A DNA stretch of 64,000 nt from Ascaphus truei (taxonomy: Eukaryota; Chordata; Amphibia; Anura; Ascaphidae), in the NCBI GenBank assembly GCA_036426205.1, contig CM071573.1:43016643-43080642 (forward strand), written 5' to 3'. The notes beneath the pieces are model-generated. The model was not told the DNA's origin and ran no database searches. It saw only the letters and a list, made by a program, of their open reading frames with translations. The position numbers and the translations under genes were made by a program. Positions 58,801-64,000 of the stretch are shown piece after piece. Each line of letters begins with the position of its first letter. Position 1 is the stretch's first letter.

Positions 58801-59201
58801 TCCAACAGGAAATATTTATCGGAGGGGAGTATACTTACCTCTGTTAATAATAAATACAATTGCTTCCGGTCCCAGAGTGTCATAAAGGGGAACTACAACC
58901 ATGGAGTATGTAAAACAGGCCAGCTCAGCTATCACCACCTGGAGAAAACATAAAATTACCAGAGCTGTTATCTCTGTTATCACAGACAGGCTGATACTAA
59001 TCATGACGTTTAGATTATTTTTAGGTTGAAAGAGTTGAAGCCAACCAGCCACAATTGCATTGTTAACAACTATCCATGTTAATCGGGCCCTAAACTCACC
59101 TCTGGCCGATTCTGGGAAAAGATGCCAATGAATTGCTCTGGCGAGGATTTACATCCTTTGTGCAGAAGTCCAGACCCCAAGAGCTCTGCTCTGTCGGCCA
59201 C
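37835..59201 (-). CDS. ACSL5: ACSL5 long-chain acyl-CoA synthetase, 3' part (gene-level, seventeen exons)
   Basis: Activates long-chain fatty acids: fatty acid + ATP + CoA gives acyl-CoA + AMP + PPi, on ER and mitochondrial outer membranes. Seventeen exons give 573 residues plus stop. This equals human ACSL5 (683 residues) from the segment VSDRAEY to the end, so about 110 N-terminal residues including the membrane anchor lie beyond the right edge. In fragment numbering: phosphate loop FTSGTTGDPKG at 150-160, adenine motif YGQTEC at 333-338, GWLHTGDIG at 409-417, hinge IIDRKK at 427-432, and C-terminal LTPTLKAKR at 545-553 with the catalytic Lys near 550. ACSL1 and ACSL6 are close paralogues. 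The call ACSL5 rests on its position beside ZDHHC6 and VTI1A as well as on sequence. All junctions are in frame. Confidence 0.95.
38528..38599 (-). CDS. ACSL5: ACSL5 exon p
   Basis: 72 nt, residues 504-527, [20 protein letters not shown] to FEQ. Confidence 0.94.
39227..39328 (-). CDS. ACSL5: ACSL5 exon o
   Basis: 102 nt, residues 470-503, [20 protein letters not shown] to ELCKNP. The donor is GTAAGC. Confidence 0.95.
39852..39890 (+). ncRNA. Hammerhead-like motif (E), degenerate
   Basis: CTGATGA at 39855-39861, stem GTCAC / GTGAT, then GCAATGTGT where GAAAC would be expected. It sits in repeat-like DNA of ACSL5 intron 14 and has lost its second core half. Confidence 0.4.
40841..40886. repeat. 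(GT)n microsatellite
   Basis: Twenty-three uninterrupted GT units in ACSL5 intron. Confidence 0.97.
41083..41252 (+). repeat. Short interspersed repeat, family S, copy 4 (opposite orientation)
   Basis: ATTGTAAGCTCTTCGGAGCA to AATGGCGCTATATAAATAG, the forward form of the family with its tail at the right. Confidence 0.7.
41701..41844 (-). CDS. ACSL5: ACSL5 exon n
   Basis: 144 nt, residues 422-469, [20 protein letters not shown] to FVHGDSLQ. Separated from exon m by an 8.1-kb intron that carries the nested LINE. Confidence 0.96.
42692..43108 (+). pseudogene. LINE ORF1p-like fragment
   Basis: 138 codons with a heptad-like coiled coil ([20 protein letters not shown]) followed by the RRM-type segment [18 protein letters not shown]. 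The homologous reading continues in another frame to about 43175 ([18 protein letters not shown]). Confidence 0.75.
43233..43717 (+). pseudogene. LINE ORF2 fragments: endonuclease start joined to late RT region
   Basis: Begins with the APE-type N-terminus ([15 protein letters not shown]) and stops at 43443. From 43453 the frame encodes the region after the RT core ([20 protein letters not shown]). Catalytic RT blocks are absent, so most of ORF2 is deleted. Confidence 0.75.
43718..44621 (+). mobile_element. Solo-LTR-like insertion (904 bp) in the LINE
   Basis: Begins TGTAGCACCC and ends GGGTGTTACA (TG...CA with short inverted ends), flanked by a 4-bp duplication GAAG (43714-43717, 44622-44625). 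The LINE reading frame resumes after removal. It has a TATAAAAG box near 43951 and ATTAAA near 44382. An internal tandem duplication of about 120 bp carries CCCAGGGAATGGGAGAGGGT. 4-bp duplications fit Ty3 or ERV-type LTRs. No internal genes. Confidence 0.65.
45412..46848. mobile_element. Non-autonomous hAT insertion (1.44 kb) in the LINE
   Basis: Starts CAGGGGTGTAGCTAGAG and ends CTAGTGTCGCCACTG (inverse CAGTGGCGACACTAG). 8-bp flanks GCACATAT and GCACTTAT match 7 of 8. The ORF2 frame continues across when one target copy is kept. No transposase frame was seen. Confidence 0.75.
47549..49445. other. ACSL5 intron sequence, nothing recognised
   Basis: AT-rich DNA without supported exon or named repeat; a short TGTGTGTGCGCGCGCATGTG tract lies near 48883. 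Confidence 0.45.
49446..49620 (+). repeat. Short interspersed repeat, family S, copy 5
   Basis: TTAGATTGTAAGCTCTTCGG to GGCGCTGTATAAATAAAGAC, close to copy 4. Confidence 0.7.
49622..49785. mobile_element. Foldback element with degraded hammerhead-like motif (F)
   Basis: Inverted arms GGTACGCTGGGCGACGTGCT / AGTAGTCGCCCAGCGTACTT, and inner arms TGAAAACAGTTGAAC / TTGAACTGTTTTCA. The centre reads CTCACAAAGGTGCGTGAGTG then GGAAATGTTG, a weak match to the motif of elements B and D. Confidence 0.5.
49929..50045 (-). CDS. ACSL5: ACSL5 exon m
   Basis: 117 nt, residues 383-421, [20 protein letters not shown] to [13 protein letters not shown]. The HTGD motif binds the ribose of AMP. Confidence 0.96.
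50204..50292 (-). CDS. ACSL5: ACSL5 exon l
   Basis: 89 nt, residues 353-382, [20 protein letters not shown] to GEGE. The donor is GTAGGT. Confidence 0.95.
50609..50681 (-). CDS. ACSL5: ACSL5 exon k
   Basis: 73 nt, residues 329-352 plus one base, [14 protein letters not shown] to PGDWTA. Contains the YGQTE adenine-binding motif. Confidence 0.96.
50744..51392. mobile_element. MITE with ACAGGCATACCCCGC ends, containing a nested palindrome
   Basis: Ends ACAGGCATACCCCGCATTAA / AAGCTGGGTATCCCTGT. Inside, 50798-51118 is a near-complete palindrome (CGCAGCCACCAGTATTA ... TAATACTGGTGGCTG). Its centre TCCCATTCAATCTGAATGGG is related to the element at 1911-2148. Confidence 0.65.
51556..51651 (-). CDS. 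ACSL5: ACSL5 exon j
   Basis: 96 nt, residues 297-328, [19 protein letters not shown] to ALGCQ. Human reads VTGAAP at this point; here it is VTAAAP. Confidence 0.95.
52200..52440. repeat. CT-rich low-complexity tract
   Basis: Pyrimidine-rich plus strand with many TCTCC and CTCCC units; no coding evidence. Confidence 0.7.
52886..54133. mobile_element. hAT-like non-autonomous element in a TA tract
   Basis: Ends CATGGCTCAACAAAT / ATTTGTCAATCCCTG are imperfect 15-bp inverted repeats. 8-bp flanks are TATATATA and TATATATG, though the surrounding TA tract weakens this. The interior has a GC-rich part and tandem CAGTCACCCACCCA units near 53390-53450. No transposase found. Confidence 0.5.
53925..53968. 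repeat. CA-rich microsatellite
   Basis: Interrupted CA repeat within the hAT-like element. Confidence 0.85.
54265..54399 (-). CDS. ACSL5: ACSL5 exon i
   Basis: 135 nt, residues 252-296, [20 protein letters not shown] to KYIFKKIQ. The acceptor ACCTCAG is only weakly pyrimidine-rich, but the frame and homology are clear. Confidence 0.94.
54831..54965 (-). CDS. ACSL5: ACSL5 exon h
   Basis: 135 nt, residues 207-251, [20 protein letters not shown] to [10 protein letters not shown]. Highly conserved gate-domain region of ACSL proteins. Confidence 0.96.
55600..55677 (-). CDS. ACSL5: ACSL5 exon g
   Basis: 78 nt, residues 181-206, [20 protein letters not shown] to ERVVQ. Matches human YLPLAHMFERIVQ. 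Confidence 0.95.
56567..56640 (-). CDS. ACSL5: ACSL5 exon f (phosphate loop, second half)
   Basis: 74 nt, residues 156-180: [19 protein letters not shown] to KNTE. Completes the signature across a phase-1 intron. Confidence 0.95.
57266..57317 (-). CDS. ACSL5: ACSL5 exon e (phosphate loop, first half)
   Basis: 52 nt, residues 139-155 plus one base: [17 protein letters not shown]. Start of the AMP-binding signature. Confidence 0.95.
57671..57703 (-). CDS. ACSL5: ACSL5 exon d (33-nt micro-exon)
   Basis: Encodes [11 protein letters not shown] (residues 128-138), matching human LGKEHFRKPV. The acceptor is CTTACAG and the donor GTAAGT. Confidence 0.93.
58127..58305 (-). CDS. ACSL5: ACSL5 exon c
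   Basis: 179 nt, residues 68-127, [17 protein letters not shown] to LTLEEVE. The donor reads GAG|GTATTT, weaker than the other donors of the gene. Confidence 0.93.
58839..58938 (-). CDS. ACSL5: ACSL5 exon b
   Basis: 100 nt, residues 35-67, [20 protein letters not shown] to FIINR, plus one base. The conserved [10 protein letters not shown] of the family is present. Confidence 0.95.
59100..59201 (-). CDS. ACSL5: ACSL5 exon a (first in window)
   Basis: 102 nt, fragment residues 1-34, [17 protein letters not shown] to FSQNRPE. The acceptor is TTTGCAG and the donor GTGAGT. Confidence 0.94.
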
Positions 59202-59574
59202 CTGCAAAGAGATCAGCCAGAATCATGCACACCGTTTAGTACAACAACAACAACAATATTTAGCAATTAAATGGTTCCTTTAGATTATTTTTTGCCACTT
59301 GTTAATTGAAATTGTGGCATCTTGTATGTCTCATGAATGAGACCCCAGAAATGTTGTAAGCAAAATATCTTCTTATCTCATTTGGATTGAATCCCAGAAC
59401 CTGAAGCAGAGATGGTGACAACCATAAGTTGCTAAGTGCAAATGAGTGCTAATTATGCAGAAATGTGGATAGGTTACAGCTTGTGAGGTCCAGTCATGGG
59501 ATGATAGGCGATACCTGGAAGTCTGTTACTCATAACTCATCCTTACTTCAATATCTAATGGCGTAAAGCAGATG

Positions 59575-61165
59575 TGGTGTCTATATTTAAAAAGGCGCTA
59601 GATCACAACTGGAAAATTACAGACCTGTAAGCCTGACTTCAATAGTGGGGAAGTTACTTGAAGGTTTAATAGAGGATAATATTCAGGAATACCCAATGGA
59701 AAACAAAATTATTAATAATAGTCAGCATGGATTTATGAAGGATAGATCATGCAAACTAACCTGATTTGTTTCTTTGAGGAGGTAAGTAGGAATTTAGACC
59801 AGGGTAATGCAGTTTATGTGGTCTACTAAGATTTTGCAAAGGCTTTTGATACGGTTCCATACAAGAGGTTTGTGTACAAAATAAAGCAAATTGGACTACG
59901 TAAAAAAATATGCACCTGGATTGAAAACTGGTTAAAGGACAGACAACAGAGGGTTGTCATAAATGGAACTTTTTCAGGTTGGGCTAAAGTCGTGAGTGGA
60001 GTACCTCAGGGATCGGTACTGGGACTCCTGCTTTTTAACTTGTTTATTAATGACCTTGATGTTAGTGTAGAGAACAAGGTCTCCATCTTTGCTGATGATA
60101 CTAAATTGTGTAAGGTAGTAGAATCAGAGCAGGATATCATTTTTCTCTAGAAGGACTTGGAGAGACTGGAAACTTGGACAGGTAAATGGCAGATGAGGTT
60201 TAATACAGATGAATGTAAGGTTATGCATTTCGGAAGCAAGAATAAACAGGTGACTTACAAATTAAATGGGGATAAATTGGGGGAATCCTTGATGGAGAAG
60301 GATTTAGGAGTGCTTGTAGACAGAAGGCTTAGCAATAGTGCCCAATGTCATGCAGTAGCTGCAAATGCAAACAAAATCTTATCTTGCATTCAACAGGCAA
60401 TGGATGGAAGGGAAGTAAACATAATTATGCCCCTCTATAAAGTACTAGTAAGACCACACTTGAATATGGAGTACAATTTTGGGCACCACTCATTAGAAAA
60501 GACATTATGGAACTAGAGAGAGTGCATTGAAGAGCCACCAAATTAATAAAGGGGATGGATAATCTAATTTATGACGATATGCTAGCTAAATTAGATTTAT
60601 TTACATTAGAAAAGAAGCATCTAAGAGGGGATCTGATAACTATATATATAATTTTATTCAGGGACAGTACAAGGAGCTTTCAAAAGAACTAGTCTTCCCA
60701 AGGGCAGTACAAAGGACTCGGGCGATCCCTTTAAGTTGGAGGAAAGGAGATTTCACCAGCAACAAAGGAAAGGGTTCTTTACAGTAAAGGTAGTTAAAAT
60801 GTGGAATACATTACCTATTGAGACTGTGATGGCAGATACAATAGATTTGTTCAAAAAAAGGTTGGACATCTTTTTAGAAAGTAAAGGTATACAGGGATAT
60901 ACCAATAAGTAAATATGGGAAGGATGTTGATCCAGTGATTAATCCAATTGCCAATTCTTGGAGTCAGGAAGGAATTTATTTTTCCCCTTATGAGATATCA
61001 TTGGATGATATGTCACTGAGGTTTTTTGTTTGCCTTCCTCTGGATCAATAAGTAGGTATAGATATAGGATAAAGTATCTGCTGTCTAAATTTAGCATAGG
61101 TTGAACTTGATGGACGTATGTCTTTTTTCAACCTCATCTACTATGTAACTATATGTAACTATCCT
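59575..61165 (+). mobile_element. CR1-type LINE, 5'-truncated, frameshifted
   Basis: RT blocks are readable across frames: FAKAFDTVPYKRF, then VVSGVPQGSVLG at about 59990, FADDTKLCKVV with the catalytic ADD near 60089, and KDLGVLVDRRL. The 3' end has the usual amphibian CR1 tail AGGTTGAACTTGATGGACGT. Stops and frameshifts make it non-functional. Antisense to ACSL5, in the intron upstream of exon a. Confidence 0.85.
59872..60516 (+). pseudogene. CR1 reverse transcriptase core fragment
   Basis: Frame of 92 plus 119 codons broken by a TAG at about 60148. It contains WLKDRQQRVVINGTFSGW, GVPQGSVLG, FADDTKL, WQMRFNTDECKVMHFGSK and LYKVLVRPHL in the order usual for CR1 ORF2. Confidence 0.85.
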
Positions 61166-61279
61166 ATTAGTGGGATCCCAAACAGAAACACTAATCATAA
61201 CACTTAATTGAGTTTAATTAACAATTATTTGTATGTAACGGTATTTCTGGCCCGGCCTGACCCACCCAATCTCACATTG

Positions 61280-61435
61280 ACACACTCGCCTGCATATGAT
61301 GAGCGCATATATAAAGTGACACACTCACCTGCATATGATGAGCGCACATATAAAGTGACACACTCGCCTGCATATGATGAGCGCATATATAAAGTGACAC
61401 ACTAACCTGCATATGATGAGCGCATATATAAAGTG
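61280..61435. repeat. 39-bp tandem repeat, four copies
   Basis: Unit ACACACTCGCCTGCATATGA + TGAGCGCATATATAAAGTG, four nearly identical copies. The 13-codon period leaves a plus-strand frame open, but nothing else suggests coding. Confidence 0.9.
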
Positions 61436-62066
61436 CATATTCTTTTCTAATGTTTTTCTACTATATTTTTTACTGCTGCAGAGGGAAGTGCTGCTAAATG
61501 TGCCGGCCGATGTAGTATATTATGTGTGTTCGTATGTACTGTATGTACTAGTCATGGTTTTAATACATAGGTTATAATAATGTATTTTGGGGGATATCAA
61601 CATAGGGGTGATTTTATAATAAATACTATTTTCTATATTTACTTTTTCTAAATACCCTAGAGCGCGAATTGAGGTCATATTTACGGTACACGACATTTAT
61701 TAGACATTGGCCATGTGACCTTGGTATTTTTAGCACAGCTTTCGAAAAAAAATAGATGAAAATTGTAAAATTTCCCAATTTTTGAATGAAATTTGCGAAT
61801 GTTTTTTGCAAAGAGATAATTTTGCTAAATGACTCATTTTAACAAAATGGGAGCAAAAATGTTTGCGAATCGAAAAGGGACAAGTTTGCCGATCTTCAGG
61901 CCAAGAGCTAATTGTAATTTTATTAACACATTTAAGAAAATTGAATACAACCCTCAGTTTAATAACATGCAGAATGCGAGCATGATTGTTGTGGCTTTGT
62001 AAGGAAATCAGAAATTTGCCAACGAGCACTGTATATAGATCAGATTTTTATTCTAGTAAAGGTATA

Positions 62067-62632
62067 GGGGCCTATGCAGAGAGCAGCGAGGCGCGGTATA
62101 TCGCCAGGCTGCAGGGAAATTTGGCAACAGAAATTCATGAACTGGCGCGAAAGAGGGGAAAAGAGAGAAAAGCGCCAATTTATTTTTTTTGTTTTAAAAA
62201 CGCGCCGCGCGGTTGGCGCGAACCTCTATTTTTGCAGTATTTCAAACCGCCGTATGCAGGAAGGGCCGATCATCATTTTCGCGGCTCATGTCGCCAAAAT
62301 CATGGAGAGATGTTCTCCAAGTATGCACGCCAACAAAAGTTGGCAAGAAGGTGCATGTGAGCGGCGATAGGGAACAGTAACAAAATAAGCAGCCCTTTTG
62401 TCCTGCCGCCGATGGATGCAGGGGGGCTCCAGATTACTTAACCAGCAATATCCGTTTTTTTCTAAGCAGTTTTCTACCGCGCTAATCACGCCGTTTTCAA
62501 CTCTACATATTCCTGCATGGTAATATTGGCACTTATCCTACCTTTCTGCATACGGAGATACATTCGCGCCATTATATGGTAAAGTGTTTCAAATCTCCAA
62601 TTTTTTTAACCGCTGCTCTCTGCATAGGCCCC
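62067..62632. mobile_element. Harbinger-like MITE
   Basis: Inverted ends GGGGCCTATGCAGAGAGCAG / CTGCTCTCTGCATAGGCCCC with a 3-bp ATA duplication (62064-62066, 62633-62635). 566 bp, CpG-rich interior with many GGCGCG units. A 3-bp duplication with GGGG/GGCC ends fits PIF/Harbinger. Confidence 0.6.
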
Positions 62633-62876
62633 ATAGACTGCAAAGTGCTTTGCACCATTTGAACTCTATATAAGAAATATCTGGGAAATTGCCAAATTTG
62701 TCAGCTTTCAACCTGGAACATGTGGGCGGAATGGTATTAAGCGGGCAAACAAGAATTGATCTCTTAATCCAGCCGATAAGTTTAACCTTTCATTTACTTC
62801 CTATTGGATCAGCACAAAGTAGCATAGGGTGCAGCTTTCACCGTGACAACCCAAAAATCAATGGGGTGCTCTGGAG

Positions 62877-63143
62877 CAGGGGTGCTCAACTGCAGACCTC
62901 AAGCCCCCCGTAACAGGTCAGGTTTTCAGGATATCCCTTCTTCAGCACAGGTTGCTCAAACAGTCCCTCCTTCAGCACAGGTGACACAATCGGTCCCGGC
63001 TTCTGCACAGGTAGCTTAATCAGAGGCTCAGTCTTTGATGACTGAGCCTCTGAGCCACCTGTGCTGAAGCAGGGACATCCTGAAAACCTGACCTGTTGGA
63101 GGAGGAGGAGGGGGGGCTTGAGCACTGGAGTTGAGCACCCCTG
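62877..63143. mobile_element. hAT-type MITE, family A, copy 6
   Basis: Ends CAGGGGTGCTCAAC / GTTGAGCACCCCTG (14 bp, perfect). 8-bp flanks CTCTGGAG and TTCTAGAG (6 of 8). Interior carries extra copies of CTTCAGCACAGGT. Confidence 0.8.
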
Positions 63144-63574
63144 TTCTAGAGCATAATCAGAAATGGGCAGCTTCTCGTTCCATGAGGTTGGGGGGCTATG
63201 GTGACTGTGAACGACTCAGAGAGGAGAAGAGTAACACACAAAAGTAGTTAGAGATGGGCAACAATCCAAAAATGACTGCGATTCGGAGGAGGAAAAGCAA
63301 ACAGCAGCTCTGGCAACTGAGCAAAGGTGGCATTTACCGTGCTGACGTTTAAAGAGGTATTCAGTGTGGTATCGAAACTAAAATAAAAGGCAGATTACTG
63401 CTGTGCGCAACCAATAACGGTAGAATCCACTTTTTAGCTACATTTGTTTTGTATAATTAGGCAATTAATGTTTATGATCAAATATGCTTCGATAATATGC
63501 ATTTCCATCATTTATAATTGGGCATTTTAAAATTGAAAGAGACAAAAAGTGGTTTCAAAGAAAAGGTCAGAGTA

Positions 63575-63720
63575 TTGTAGTGATAATGTCAGTGCCTCAG
63601 AAGCAGGTTCAAACCCCCAGGTGACCAGGTCAGTGACCTTCGGCCAGAGTCTCCATGTCCCCAAATCTAAGTTTGACTGTCATTTCTCGCTGGCCCTTCC
63701 TGTGTCTGAAGCATTCTGCA
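63575..63720 (+). mobile_element. Degenerate tRNA-type SINE
   Basis: GGTTCAAACCCCC at about 63606 resembles a Pol III B box. It is followed by GTGACCTTCGGCCAGAGTCT, similar to the core segment of MIR/V-type SINEs. The A box is unclear. Confidence 0.45.
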
Positions 63721-64000
63721 TAGAGTGCTGAATATATTGCTTTTCTATCAATGACAGAATATTTCTACACGGAGCCCATAAGGCCGCTTCGTCCTGCGGT
63801 CCACTTTCCTCTTTGTTGTCTTGCTTAACCAGCAACAAGATATATCAGGAGTGAGTACTGTATGGAGCTTGCGGGCATAAAGGGGAAATTATAGGGGCTG
63901 ACTGCCATATTATGTGGGACCCTGGGGTAATTCAAAATATATACTTTTGTTCTATCTGGAAATAATTTGAAGTGACCAGACAAGTGTTTTATTATAACAT

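Noticed and set aside
1..64000. CRISPR arrays, bacterial operons, tRNA or rRNA genes
   Set aside because: The window is eukaryotic intron-rich DNA. Tandem repeats here lack spacer structure and no complete tRNA cloverleaf was seen.

Overview
The window is vertebrate nuclear DNA, most likely from an anuran amphibian. It holds parts of three multi-exon genes with GT/AG introns, embedded in dense repeats. The repeats include L2, CR1 and Tx1/L1-type LINEs, Penelope-like elements, hAT, piggyBac-like and Harbinger-like MITEs, and short repeats with a 'TTTATTTATATAGCGCC' end. The frog assignment rests on the repeat spectrum and on protein similarity. The species cannot be read from the sequence.

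Genes, left to right. (1) VTI1A, minus strand: the first three coding exons (9152-16752 and 5368-5478), running off the left edge. (2) ZDHHC6, plus strand: a complete coding sequence in ten exons (23066-33745, 413 codons plus stop) preceded by a probable untranslated exon. (3) ACSL5, minus strand: the last seventeen coding exons (59201 down to 37835, 573 codons plus stop), with the 5' exons beyond the right edge. VTI1A and ZDHHC6 diverge, and ZDHHC6 and ACSL5 converge tail to tail about 4 kb apart. This is the VTI1A-ZDHHC6-ACSL5 order known from human chromosome 10q25. Every exon junction listed closes in frame, and the ZDHHC6 and ACSL5 lengths match the human proteins exactly over the covered parts.

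Repeat layout. 0-4 kb: L2 LINE 3' end and a rearranged Penelope-like element between inverted arms. 10.2-16.6 kb: C-rich tandem array in VTI1A intron 1, interrupted by 2.8 kb of CpG-rich complex sequence. 17.7-20.6 kb: foldback insertion with a 15-bp target duplication, a 34-bp minisatellite and an L2-like 5' ORF fragment. 20.8-25.2 kb: several foldback elements carrying hammerhead-ribozyme-like motifs. 26-33 kb: hAT MITEs inside ZDHHC6 introns. 42.3-47.5 kb: a Tx1/L1-type LINE with a 13-bp target duplication, itself split by a solo-LTR-like insert and a hAT insert. 50.7-54.1 kb: foldback and hAT elements. 59.6-61.2 kb: CR1. 62-63.7 kb: Harbinger-like MITE, hAT MITE and a tRNA-type SINE.

The three genes are not known to form one pathway, but all act on intracellular membranes: VTI1A is a SNARE, ZDHHC6 an ER palmitoyltransferase, and ACSL5 makes acyl-CoA, the class of substrate DHHC enzymes use. 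The most interesting structural signal is a set of inverted-repeat elements that each carry one CTGANGA/stem/GAAAC hammerhead-like motif, or a degraded form of it, with a self-complementary stem III.
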